Positions 1 through 6,720 of a DNA stretch of 9,316 nucleotides are shown here, in pieces. Under the pieces are notes generated by a model that worked only from the letters and a program-made list of their open reading frames with translations, was not told the DNA's origin and did not search any database. Within the stretch, counting starts at the first letter, position 1, and the number at the start of each line of letters is the position of its first letter. Made by a program: the position numbers and the translations under genes. The stretch is from Bacillaceae bacterium (GTDB taxonomy: Bacteria > Bacillota > Bacilli > Bacillales_A > Planococcaceae): NCBI GenBank assembly GCA_030149685.1, contig JASLGI010000109.1, forward strand, positions 1-9,316, given 5' to 3'.

Positions 1-79
1 GGTCGTCTACTTTCATCATCTGGCGGAACACCATACGTCCGATACGGCCAAATCCGTTAATTGCTACCTTAGTTGTCAT
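1..79 (-). CDS. gapB: Glyceraldehyde-3-phosphate dehydrogenase, N-terminal fragment (probable GapB)
   Basis: Only the first 26 codons are in the window; the gene runs off the left edge. The visible protein is MTTKVAINGFGRIGRMVFRQ followed by MMKVDD. It contains the GAPDH NAD(P)-binding glycine motif (N-G-F-G-R-I-G-R, residues 8-15). The run VAINGFGRIGRMVFR resembles B. subtilis GapB more than GapA, as I remember them. GapB-type enzymes run the gluconeogenic direction (1,3-bisphosphoglycerate to glyceraldehyde-3-phosphate, NADP-preferring) in the cytoplasm. The start is set by an AGGAGG Shine-Dalgarno at 88-93 with 8 nt to the ATG. Position downstream of coaE matches B. subtilis gapB apart from a missing ytaF. 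Two CcpN-like operators upstream support the gluconeogenic assignment. GAPDH family is certain; GapB rather than GapA is inferred from synteny, operator and N-terminus. Confidence 0.88.
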   Translation of the reverse strand, partial: MTTKVAINGFGRIGRMVFRQMMKVDD

Positions 80-98
80 GAATATATCCTCCTGCATG

Positions 99-141
99 TA
101 TGTTATACTAATGTCTTTTATCCGTTCATTAGTATAACACA
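99..141. promoter_or_regulatory. Paired inverted CcpN-like operator at gapB
   Basis: A perfect 13-bp inverted repeat (TGTTATACTAATG at 101-113 and its complement at 127-139, 13-nt spacer) brackets the probable gapB start site. Each arm contains an 11-mer that fits the B. subtilis CcpN consensus as I remember it (TRTGHYATAYW). These are TATGTTATACT at 99-109 on the plus strand and TGTGTTATACT at 141-131 on the minus strand, both with no mismatch. CcpN represses gapB and pckA during growth on glycolytic sugars in B. subtilis. Here one site covers the -10 and the other lies in the early transcribed region. Assignment to CcpN is inferred; the symmetry and consensus matches are seen directly. Confidence 0.7.
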
Positions 142-158
142 ATTTATTTAAATTTCAT
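131..158 (-). promoter_or_regulatory. Candidate gapB promoter (extended -10)
   Basis: On the minus strand a -10 hexamer TATACT (136-131) is preceded by TGT, giving an extended -10 (TG-N-TATACT). A weak -35, ATGAAA (158-153, 4 of 6 matches to TTGACA), lies 16 nt upstream. Transcription would begin near position 124, leaving a leader of about 45 nt before the gapB ATG. The -10 lies inside the promoter-proximal CcpN-like site. No terminator is visible between coaE and this promoter, so gapB could also receive read-through from polA-mutM-coaE. Confidence 0.55.
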
Positions 159-200
159 TTGTTTTCTACACTTTTTTTCATCTTTTCCACAGTTTGTTCA

Positions 201-800
201 TCATTTCGTTGAAGACGACCATTTATCTAATATTTCTTTCACTTGCTGCTCTGTTTCTTGTAAGCTTCCTTCATTTGAAATGACATAAGTTGCATATGCC
301 TCTTTCTCTTTTACAGGAATTTGTGATTGAATACGCGCAAGAGCTTCTTCTTCTGATAACTCGTTTCTTTTCATTAAACGCGCTTTTTGCGTTTGTTCTG
401 AGACTGACACGACGATCACTTCATCAACTGTATGAACTAAATCATTTTCAATAAGTAGTGGAATATCCATAATGACGACCGCTGCGCCTTCTTCTACGTA
501 ACGCTTTTTTTCTTCTTCCATCCATTCTCGAATCGCAGGATGCATAATACTATTTAATATCTCTCGCGCTTCTTCATCATTAAATATTAAAGCGCCCAGT
601 GCTTTCCGATTCAAACTCCCGTCACTTAATAACATCTCTTCACCGAATGCTTCGACGACGCGACGCAAAGCAGGCATCCCTGGGTCTACTACTCGTCGCG
701 CAGCAATATCCGCATCTACAACTGGAATTCCTGCTTCTTGAAACATCGCGCTTACCGTACTTTTACCTGTTGCAATACTTCCTGTTAGTCCGACAATCAT
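201..800 (-). CDS. coaE: Dephospho-CoA kinase
   Basis: A 199-aa protein, close to the usual length (about 197-206 aa). It catalyses the last step of coenzyme A synthesis, ATP-dependent phosphorylation of the 3'-hydroxyl of dephospho-CoA, in the cytoplasm. It is a P-loop kinase. The Walker A motif GSIATGKST is at residues 7-15, the conserved D-A-D at 29-31, H-P at 87-88, the M-D-I-P-L-L-I-E strand at 111-118, and the R-rich lid region with R141 and R145 ahead of the helix ending in RIQSQ (156-160). The start MIVGLTGS was chosen because the P-loop strand begins there and an AGGAGG Shine-Dalgarno lies 6 nt upstream (807-812); an in-frame GTG extension to 893 lies inside mutM. The gap to mutM is 11 nt, and the Shine-Dalgarno touches the mutM stop codon, suggesting coupled translation. 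It is the last gene of polA-mutM-coaE. No terminator hairpin with a U-run follows it. Confidence 0.96.
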   Translation of the reverse strand: MIVGLTGSIATGKSTVSAMFQEAGIPVVDADIAARRVVDPGMPALRRVVEAFGEEMLLSDGSLNRKALGALIFNDEEAREILNSIMHPAIREWMEEEKKRYVEEGAAVVIMDIPLLIENDLVHTVDEVIVVSVSEQTQKARLMKRNELSEEEALARIQSQIPVKEKEAYATYVISNEGSLQETEQQVKEILDKWSSSTK

Positions 801-811
801 TCCATCCCTCC

Positions 812-1684
812 TCACTTTTGGCAATGACGACAAAATACACTCGTTCGACCAGCAATCGTCATTTTCTCTGTCGGTTCTCCACAATTCGGACACACCGACT
901 TTTGATACAATTGCAATCGATCTTGCATCGAACCAGCTTCTCCATTCGTATCGACATAATCGGACACTGAACTTCCACCGATGTCAATACTTTCTTTTAA
1001 AATACTGACAACTTCTTGAAATAACTTGCGCAACTCATCCTCTTCAATCAAACTTGTCGAACGATTCGGATGAATCCCGCACCGGAAAAGAGATTCTGTT
1101 GCGTAAATATTCCCACACCCCGATATAACTTGTCCATCCATAATAACTGCTTTTATTGGCTTTTCTCGATATTTCGGCTGTTTCGTTTGTTCAATGAAAA
1201 ACGATTCAGCTTTTTCATCAAACGGCTCTGGTGCTAATTGTAATAACGGACGATAATCGGACAACTCATTTAATAAGCGAAGTTCCCCGAATCGGCGGAT
1301 ATCGGAATAAACGAGCAAATAATGATCATCTAGTGTAAAAATGACATGTGCATGCTTTCGATACTTCTCTAACGGAATCTCCTCAAGCTCTTGCACATAA
1401 AACCAAGCACCTGTCATTCCTAAATGATTCACTAAGACGTAACGTTTTTCATCTTTCATTAAATGAAAATAAATATATTTACTCCGACGCTCTATCCGTT
1501 CAACAGTCATTCCGCTCATTTCATCGATGAAATGTTCTGTTACTTTTCCTTTAATGATTGCTTCTTTTCCTTGAAGTTTTGAACGTTTCACAACGTCTGA
1601 TACTTCAACGGCTTGGATCGTTTTTCCTTCTACTTTCGGGATCAATCCACGTGTAACAATTTCTACTTCTGGTAACTCAGGCAT
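812..1684 (-). CDS. mutM: Formamidopyrimidine-DNA glycosylase (8-oxoguanine repair)
   Basis: A 290-aa Fpg/MutM protein, a bifunctional base-excision enzyme that removes 8-oxoG and FapyG and cleaves the abasic site by beta,delta-elimination. After Met removal the catalytic Pro2-Glu3 is present (MPELPEVE). K69 in RRSKYIYF corresponds to the conserved beta-hairpin lysine. The void-filling residues are M90 (HLGMTG), R130 and F132 (DIRRFG). The helix-two-turn-helix carries QVISGCGNIYATESLF (185-200). The C-terminal zinc finger has C265, C268, C285 and C288, with the DNA-binding R280. The N-terminal lobe is about 11 residues longer than in B. subtilis MutM (276 aa), between roughly residues 35 and 58. 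The start is ATG 1684: Pro2 must follow it directly, and GGAG at 1692-1695 gives 7-nt spacing; an upstream in-frame ATG at 1726 lies inside polA. The start is 4 nt beyond the polA stop, and its Shine-Dalgarno is within the last polA codons, so translation is probably coupled. Confidence 0.97.
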   Translation of the reverse strand: MPELPEVEIVTRGLIPKVEGKTIQAVEVSDVVKRSKLQGKEAIIKGKVTEHFIDEMSGMTVERIERRSKYIYFHLMKDEKRYVLVNHLGMTGAWFYVQELEEIPLEKYRKHAHVIFTLDDHYLLVYSDIRRFGELRLLNELSDYRPLLQLAPEPFDEKAESFFIEQTKQPKYREKPIKAVIMDGQVISGCGNIYATESLFRCGIHPNRSTSLIEEDELRKLFQEVVSILKESIDIGGSSVSDYVDTNGEAGSMQDRLQLYQKSVCPNCGEPTEKMTIAGRTSVFCRHCQK

Positions 1685-1688
1685 TGTA

Positions 1689-4313
1689 TCACTCCATATC
1701 GTACCAAGTCGGTCCATTCGATGCATCGACTTTTAATGGTACGTGTAATGCGATCGTCTCTTCCATCATTTGTGGAACGAGTGTATATAATCGTTCAATT
1801 TCTTCTGCAGGTGCTTCAAAAATCAATTCGTCATGTACTTGTAGCAAAAGACGCGCTTGAAGTCCTTCTCTTTCTAATGCCGCATTCATATCAATCATCG
1901 CTTTTTTAATAATATCGGCAGCGCTTCCTTGAATCGGCGTGTTCATCGCTGTTCGTTCAGCAAAGCTACGGCGATTAAAGTTCGAACTTTTCAACTCTGG
2001 TAAATAGCGTCGTCGATTCATCAACGTCGTCACATACCCGTCTTTTTTCGCTTGCGCAACGATATCGTCCATATAGCGTTTCACTCCTGGAAAAGTCTCG
2101 AAGTACGTTTCGATAAATTCTGCTGCTTGTTTTCTCGGAATTTTTAAATTTTGAGACAATCCGTAATCGCTAATTCCATAAATAATGCCGAAATTCACCG
2201 CTTTTGCCGCACGACGCATGTTACTATCTACCGCCTCTTCACTCACTCCGAAAACGTTCATCGCTGTGGCTGTATGAATATCTGCTCCCTCTTTGAAAGC
2301 TTCTGTTAACTTTTCATCTTCTGAAATATGAGCGAGCACGCGTAATTCGATTTGTGAGTAGTCCGCTGCGAATAACTGCCATCCTTCTTCACTCGGCACG
2401 AATGCTTGGCGAATTTTTCGTCCTTCCGGTAAACGGATCGGGATGTTTTGTAAGTTTGGGCTTACTGAACTTAATCGACCAGTCTGTGTCAACGCTTGTT
2501 GGAAACGGGTATGAATTTTCCCATCACTATGAATTTCTTTTTCTAATCCTTCTACATACGTCGAATTCAATTTATTTAATTGACGATATTGTAAAATATG
2601 TGAAATAATTTCGTGTTTCGGCTCTAATTTTTCTAACACATCGGCTGCTGTTGAATAACCTGTTTTCGTTCGTTTAATGACCGGTAACTCTAAACGTTCA
2701 AACAAAATAACACCAAGTTGTTTCGGTGAATTAATATTAAATGTTTCTCCTGCGAGTCGATAAATTGTTTCTTCTAATACCGTAAGTCGTTCTTCCAAAT
2801 CTTTACCAATGTGTTGTAACGCATCTACATTGACTCGAACACCTGTCGCTTCCATTTGACCTAAAATGCGAGCAAGTGGCAATTCGATCGTTTCATACAA
2901 TTCTGCTTGTTCATTTTCATTGAGTTCTTTTTGAATGACCGACTTCGTTTCTCGAATCGCTTCAACTTTTCGAGCGATATGATCAAATAAAACTTCCCGT
3001 TCAGGAACTGCTCGTTTCTTTCCTTTTCCATAAATCGCTTCATCGGTTTGAATATCCGTAAAACCAAACGGTGCAACAATCGATGCGAGATCATCATGCG
3101 AAGCTGCAGGGTTCACTAAATACGTTGAAAGTAATGTGTCGAATGTCATTCCTTTTAATTGAATACCGAGACGATGACAGAGGACATACATCGCTTTTGC
3201 ATCACTCGTCGACTTTTTCTTCGTCTCATCTTCTAACCATTCTTTTAAGGCTTGTGACGTTTCTAATGTTTCAGGAGAACAAGTATATACTTCATCGTCT
3301 ACAGCGATCCCGAAGCCGAGAATATCAGCTAATAAATAATCTTCATCCATCGTTTCTATATGAATAGCTGCTTCGTCTGGAAGTGTAGGCACTGTTTCTT
3401 CTGTAAACGTCTTCCATACGATTTCTTTTTGCATTTCTTCTACTTCGTCTGGTGCTAAATCTTTCAACAAACTTGTAAATTCTAGCGTTTGATAGAGCTC
3501 TTTTACTCGTTCGGTTTGAGGCCCTTCATATACGAGTTCGTCTAATGTAATAGGAAGGTCTGCTGCTGTTTCAATCGTCACGAGATATTTACTCATCAAC
3601 GCTTGCTCTTTATAGTCAATTAAATTTTGCTTCATTTTCTTCGCCGTAATCTCTTCTAAATGTTCATAAACGCCTTCCATCGTTTCATATTGGTGAAGTA
3701 ATTTTAACGCTGTTTTCTCACCGATCCCTGGTACTCCTGGAATGTTGTCAGATGTATCTCCCATAAGCCCTTTCATATCGATGATTTGTGCAGGTGTTAA
3801 ATTGTATTTTTCACGAATCGTTTCAGGCGTATATTCGTCCATCTCTTTAATTCCACGACGAGTAATATAAACAGTCGTATGAGGTGTTGCTAACTGTGTT
3901 AAATCTTTATCTCCTGAAATAATGACAACGTCCATTTGTTCTTTTTCTGCAATGACACTCATCGTTCCGATAATGTCATCTGCTTCATATTGTTCAATTT
4001 CAAATTGCTTCATGTTGTAAGCGGCAATTAAATCACGTAAATAAGGGAATTGTTCAGATAATTCCGGTGGTGTTTTTTGACGTCCACCTTTATACTCTTC
4101 ATATTGTTTATGGCGGAAAGTAGCCTTTCCTTTATCCCAAGCAACGAGTATATGTGTCGGTTGCTCTTGTTCAATGACACTTTGTAACATCATCGCAAAA
4201 CCATACGTCGCATTCGTTGGGATTCCTTCACGATTCGTTAAAATCGGTAATGCGTAAAATGCACGATATGCGAGACTATTTCCATCAATGAGTAACAATT
4301 TTTCTTTTGTCAT
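1689..4313 (-). CDS. polA: DNA polymerase I (5' nuclease active, 3'-5' exonuclease degenerate)
   Basis: A full-length 874-aa family A polymerase for Okazaki fragment maturation and repair synthesis. Residues 1-290 form the 5'-flap nuclease, with acidic metal ligands D10, D60, E110/D112/D113, D135/D137 and D186/D189 and a helix-hairpin-helix around GVPGIGEKTA (193-202). Residues about 310-470 correspond to the proofreading domain. The E. coli D-x-E of Exo I is replaced by I-E-T-M (319-322), and no Exo III tyrosine/aspartate motif is visible, so proofreading is probably absent, as in B. subtilis and Geobacillus Pol I. Residues 470-874 are the polymerase. Motif A has D651 (AADYSQIELRV), motif B has K704, F708 and Y712 (KAVNFGIIYG), and motif C has H827 and D828 (QVHDELIF). 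F708 is the position that favours exclusion of dideoxynucleotides in this family. AGGAG lies 8 nt before the ATG. It is the first gene of polA-mutM-coaE, with its own promoter behind the phoR terminator. Confidence 0.98.
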   Translation of the reverse strand: MTKEKLLLIDGNSLAYRAFYALPILTNREGIPTNATYGFAMMLQSVIEQEQPTHILVAWDKGKATFRHKQYEEYKGGRQKTPPELSEQFPYLRDLIAAYNMKQFEIEQYEADDIIGTMSVIAEKEQMDVVIISGDKDLTQLATPHTTVYITRRGIKEMDEYTPETIREKYNLTPAQIIDMKGLMGDTSDNIPGVPGIGEKTALKLLHQYETMEGVYEHLEEITAKKMKQNLIDYKEQALMSKYLVTIETAADLPITLDELVYEGPQTERVKELYQTLEFTSLLKDLAPDEVEEMQKEIVWKTFTEETVPTLPDEAAIHIETMDEDYLLADILGFGIAVDDEVYTCSPETLETSQALKEWLEDETKKKSTSDAKAMYVLCHRLGIQLKGMTFDTLLSTYLVNPAASHDDLASIVAPFGFTDIQTDEAIYGKGKKRAVPEREVLFDHIARKVEAIRETKSVIQKELNENEQAELYETIELPLARILGQMEATGVRVNVDALQHIGKDLEERLTVLEETIYRLAGETFNINSPKQLGVILFERLELPVIKRTKTGYSTAADVLEKLEPKHEIISHILQYRQLNKLNSTYVEGLEKEIHSDGKIHTRFQQALTQTGRLSSVSPNLQNIPIRLPEGRKIRQAFVPSEEGWQLFAADYSQIELRVLAHISEDEKLTEAFKEGADIHTATAMNVFGVSEEAVDSNMRRAAKAVNFGIIYGISDYGLSQNLKIPRKQAAEFIETYFETFPGVKRYMDDIVAQAKKDGYVTTLMNRRRYLPELKSSNFNRRSFAERTAMNTPIQGSAADIIKKAMIDMNAALEREGLQARLLLQVHDELIFEAPAEEIERLYTLVPQMMEETIALHVPLKVDASNGPTWYDME

Positions 4314-4361
4314 GAGTCACTCTCCTCTTTCATTAGCGTTCCATTAAGAATATACGTTCTT

Positions 4362-4370
4362 ATTATATCA
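4362..4370 (-). promoter_or_regulatory. Extended -10 promoter of polA-mutM-coaE
   Basis: On the minus strand, TGATATAAT (4370-4362) is a consensus TATAAT with the TG-N extension. No good -35 is found 16-18 nt upstream (best hexamers match 2 of 6), which suits an extended -10 promoter. Transcription would start near 4355, giving a leader of about 42 nt to the polA ATG. It lies between the phoR terminator and polA, so polA is probably transcribed independently of phoPR. Confidence 0.65.
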
Positions 4371-4398
4371 ATTCCTTTGAAACAAAGAAAACTAAACG

Positions 4399-4430
4399 AA
4401 AAGATCGCCCGAAAAATCGGACGATCTTTT
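4399..4430 (-). terminator. Intrinsic terminator of phoPR
   Basis: Arms 4417-4430 and 4399-4412 pair over 14 bp around a TTTT loop in the minus-strand RNA, with one G-U wobble at 4421/4408. In plus-strand RNA the same position would be an A-C mismatch, so the structure favours the phoR direction. The descending arm ends in UUUU, followed by CGUUUAGUUUUC, a modest U-tract. The stem begins at the last base of the phoR stop codon, so a terminating ribosome would overlap it. Confidence 0.75.
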
Positions 4431-5845
4431 TATTGTTGGCGAACCGGTAAAAATACAGTAAATGTACTTCCTTCACCCATTTCACTATCTACAGAAACAT
4501 AACCATTATGCGCCTCAACTAAATGTTTGACAATTGCAAGACCGAGGCCTGTCCCTCCTGAATTGCGACTACGCGCTTTATCTACGCGATAAAATCGTTC
4601 AAACAAACGATTTTGCTCTTCTTGTGAAATGCCGATTCCTTCATCTCTTACAGCAATTGCTACTTCATCATTTTGTAATTCAAAAGTGACGAAAATATTC
4701 GTCGCTTCTGGCGAATAATGAATCGCATTTGCTAATAAGTTCACGAACACTTGAATAAGGCGGTCGTAATCGCCCTCTACAGTAATACTTGCATCCCCTA
4801 ATATATCGATCGACATCTCCCGACTCGCTAACTTTTCTGATACGAGCTGAGCAGCATCATGAAGTAAAGTTGCAACAGGAATGTATGCGAGCTGTAACTC
4901 AAATCCTCGACGTTCTATTTTCGATAGTTCCAGTAAATCATCTACGAGCAATTGTAGACGATTACTTTCTTTTTGAATAATTTCTAAAAATGAGCGGGCT
5001 GCTTTTTCATCATGCATCGCTCCTTCGAGAAGTGTTTCTGTAAATCCTTTGATCGATGTAATCGGAGTACGTAATTCATGCGATACATTTGCAACAAAGT
5101 CTTTTCTCACTTCTTCTAAATGAACGAGCTCTGTTACATCATGTAATACGAGAATAACACCGAGCCAGTCACCGTGAGGACCAATAACAGGCGAGCCATG
5201 CACTCGTATATGATAATGTTTATATCCTACTTCATAACGAATTCTTTTTTCTTGTGGTCGCTCTGTTAAAAAAATATCTTCCAACATCGCTTCAATGGAC
5301 AGTGGCAAAGGGAGGTCGTGGAAAGATTCTCCGAGCCACGTTTCTTTATCCGCTTGAAACATTTCTTCAAACGTATCGTTCATTAACCGCAAACGTCCCC
5401 CTCGCCCAAACATTAAAAGGCCACTACCGATACTTTCTGTTAATGTGTCAAAGCGTTCTTTTTCTAACGTTTGCAAAATATCTAACTCTTGCATATGCGC
5501 GCCGAGTTGATTGACACCGATCGCAAGCTCATCGTCCATCGCATAGCGTTGAGGAGATACTCGTGCTAAATATTGACCGCTCACGAGCTCGTTGACAGTC
5601 ATCGTAATTTCTTCTAATGATGCTGTATACCCTTTTAACACTTTCGCTATAATGATAAATGTTGTAATAAAGAGAACGAATAAAACGAGCAATAAATATA
5701 CCCAATACCTTTGTTGAATCGCCGCATCTGCTGTCGGATAAAACAAATGGAAAAACTGACCTAATACGATTCCGAGTAAGACGAATAAAACGAAAATAAT
5801 TAAACCGACTGCAAATAAAAGCCTTTGATAATGACGATTACTCAT
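4430..5845 (-). CDS. phoR: Phosphate-regulon sensor histidine kinase PhoR, short form
   Basis: A 471-aa membrane histidine kinase that phosphorylates PhoP under phosphate limitation. Two hydrophobic segments (about residues 10-31 and 48-69) are separated by only about 16 residues, so no folded extracytoplasmic domain fits; B. subtilis PhoR is 579 aa and has one. The rest is cytoplasmic: a HAMP-like linker (about 70-125), a PAS domain (about 130-240, with LMFGRGGRLRLMN and ILVLHDVTE), and HisKA with phosphoacceptor H256 in VSHELRTPITSI. The HATPase_c domain has its N box at 369-373 (NLLAN), G1 DEGIGI at 401-406, F box FERFYRVD at 415-422, and G2 GGTGLGLAIV at 430-439. All catalytic motifs are intact. 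Its ATG overlaps the phoP TGA (ATGA, 4-nt overlap), with GGAG 6 nt upstream inside phoP, giving translational coupling. Kinase family is certain; the PhoR identity rests on the phoP partner and conserved synteny with mdh and polA. Confidence 0.94.
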   Translation of the reverse strand: MSNRHYQRLLFAVGLIIFVLFVLLGIVLGQFFHLFYPTADAAIQQRYWVYLLLVLFVLFITTFIIIAKVLKGYTASLEEITMTVNELVSGQYLARVSPQRYAMDDELAIGVNQLGAHMQELDILQTLEKERFDTLTESIGSGLLMFGRGGRLRLMNDTFEEMFQADKETWLGESFHDLPLPLSIEAMLEDIFLTERPQEKRIRYEVGYKHYHIRVHGSPVIGPHGDWLGVILVLHDVTELVHLEEVRKDFVANVSHELRTPITSIKGFTETLLEGAMHDEKAARSFLEIIQKESNRLQLLVDDLLELSKIERRGFELQLAYIPVATLLHDAAQLVSEKLASREMSIDILGDASITVEGDYDRLIQVFVNLLANAIHYSPEATNIFVTFELQNDEVAIAVRDEGIGISQEEQNRLFERFYRVDKARSRNSGGTGLGLAIVKHLVEAHNGYVSVDSEMGEGSTFTVFLPVRQQ

Positions 5846-6549
5846 AGGCGACTCCCCTCAAACTTGTAGCCGATCCCCCGAATCGTTTTAATATATTTTG
5901 GTTTTCTCGTATTGTCTTCAATTTTTTCTCTTAAATGACTTACGTGAACGTCTACGATACGCGTATCTCCAACAAATTCATAATCCCAAACGGCTTGAAG
6001 TAATTGATCACGTGTTAACACATGATTTTTATGCTGCATAAAATAAACGAGTAATTCAAACTCTTTCGGTGTTAATGTTAATAACTCTCCTTTTAATGTC
6101 ACTTCATAACGCTCAGGATAAACAATCAATTCTCCTTCAACAAGCTTAGCATTCGCTGAAAATGTCGTTGCTCCTTGTTGAGCATCATATGTACGACGTA
6201 ACACTGCCTTCACACGAGCGATTACTTCTCGTGGACTAAAAGGCTTCGTCATATAATCATCTGCCCCTATTTCTAATCCGAGTACTTTATCAGGCTCTTC
6301 CCCACGAGCTGTTAACATAATGATTGGTACATTAATATTTTGCTGTCTCAATCGTTTACATACATCGATACCGTCAATTTTCGGTAACATTAAATCAAGA
6401 AGTACGAGATCTGGACGCTCTTCTGCGATGAGCATAAGCGCTTCTTCTCCATCTTCAGCACTAATTGTTTCAAAATTAGATTGCCTCAAATTGTACTCTA
6501 ACAATGTACGAATTGACTGTTCATCATCAACGATTAAAATCTTTGTCAT
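5842..6549 (-). CDS. phoP: Phosphate-regulon response regulator PhoP (OmpR/PhoB family)
   Basis: A 235-aa two-domain transcription factor. The receiver domain (1-120) has the acidic pair D8/D9, phosphoacceptor D52 (LLDLMLP), T80 and K102 (TKPF). The C-terminal winged helix (about 135-232) has the recognition-helix segment TRIVDVHVSHLREKIE and the wing YIKTIRGIGYKFE. In Bacillus, PhoP~P controls alkaline phosphatases, phosphate uptake and the switch from teichoic to teichuronic acid. The start was placed at ATG 6549 (MTKILIVDDE) because AAGGAG at 6558-6563 gives 8-nt spacing. An in-frame GTG at 6558 overlaps that Shine-Dalgarno and is unlikely. phoR follows with a 4-nt overlap. Upstream are a sigma-A-like promoter and four 11-bp-phased PhoP-type repeats, which suggest autoregulation. 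Confidence 0.96.
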   Translation of the reverse strand: MTKILIVDDEQSIRTLLEYNLRQSNFETISAEDGEEALMLIAEERPDLVLLDLMLPKIDGIDVCKRLRQQNINVPIIMLTARGEEPDKVLGLEIGADDYMTKPFSPREVIARVKAVLRRTYDAQQGATTFSANAKLVEGELIVYPERYEVTLKGELLTLTPKEFELLVYFMQHKNHVLTRDQLLQAVWDYEFVGDTRIVDVHVSHLREKIEDNTRKPKYIKTIRGIGYKFEGSRL

Positions 6550-6577
6550 AACTCCCACTCCTTCTCTTATTAATTAG

Positions 6578-6606
6578 AGTGTACTATGAGAAAAACACAT
6601 TTACAA
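6578..6606 (-). promoter_or_regulatory. Candidate sigma-A promoter of phoPR
   Basis: On the minus strand, -35 TTGTAA (6606-6601, 4 of 6) and -10 TACACT (6583-6578, 4 of 6) are separated by 17 nt. Predicted start near 6571, about 22 nt before the phoP ATG. Both hexamers are off consensus, as expected for an activator-dependent promoter. The -35 coincides with the first repeat of the Pho box. B. subtilis phoPR has several promoters; only this one is convincing here. Confidence 0.5.
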
Positions 6607-6638
6607 AGCTCTCAAAGATTCTTTACATAATCTTAACC
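6600..6638 (+). promoter_or_regulatory. Four-repeat Pho box (PhoP binding site) upstream of phoP
   Basis: Four hexamers on the plus strand recur at an exact 11-bp period: TTTACA (6600), CTCAAA (6611), TTTACA (6622) and TTAACC (6633). The B. subtilis PhoP consensus is TT(A/C/T)A(C/T)A with about 5-bp spacers; the matches are 6, 4, 6 and 5 of 6. Four such repeats make one core PhoP-dimer-pair site. The array covers about -29 to -67 of the candidate phoP promoter and overlaps its -35. The repeats run opposite to phoP transcription. Phasing and sequence are seen directly; PhoP binding is inferred. Confidence 0.65.
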
Positions 6639-6681
6639 TTTCTCATGATACGTTTTCTTCTCTTTCCCTTTTTTGCTAAAT

Positions 6682-6710
6682 AAAAACGTAGAGGAATTCC
6701 TCTACGTTTT
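6682..6710 (-). terminator. Intrinsic terminator of mdh
   Basis: A perfect 28-bp palindrome (6683-6710; 14-bp arms centred on GAATTC) lies 10 nt beyond the mdh stop. In the minus-strand RNA it ends in UUUUU followed by AUUU, as for a Rho-independent terminator. Being symmetric it could also work on the plus strand, where it ends in UUUU. It separates mdh from phoPR. Confidence 0.9.
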
Positions 6711-6720
6711 CATTTCATCA

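Noticed and set aside
183..191. Single DnaA-box-like TTTTCCACA upstream of gapB
   Set aside because: One 9-mer with a mismatch to TTATCCACA and no cluster around it; expected by chance in AT-rich intergenic DNA.
801..893. N-terminal extension of CoaE from a GTG inside mutM
   Set aside because: The P-loop strand of CoaE begins at MIVGLTGS, which has an ideal Shine-Dalgarno; the extra 31 residues encode no family sequence.
1685..1726. Upstream ATG extending MutM by 14 residues
   Set aside because: Catalysis needs the proline immediately after the initiator Met, so MPELPEVE at 1684 is the start.
2861..3097. 78-codon minus-strand open frame inside polA
   Set aside because: It is an out-of-frame shadow of the intact polA reading frame, without its own ribosome binding site or a recognisable protein family.
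6556..6558. GTG start giving a phoP product three residues longer
   Set aside because: It overlaps the AAGGAG Shine-Dalgarno, leaving no spacing; the ATG at 6549 has 8-nt spacing and begins at the conserved MTKILIVDDE.
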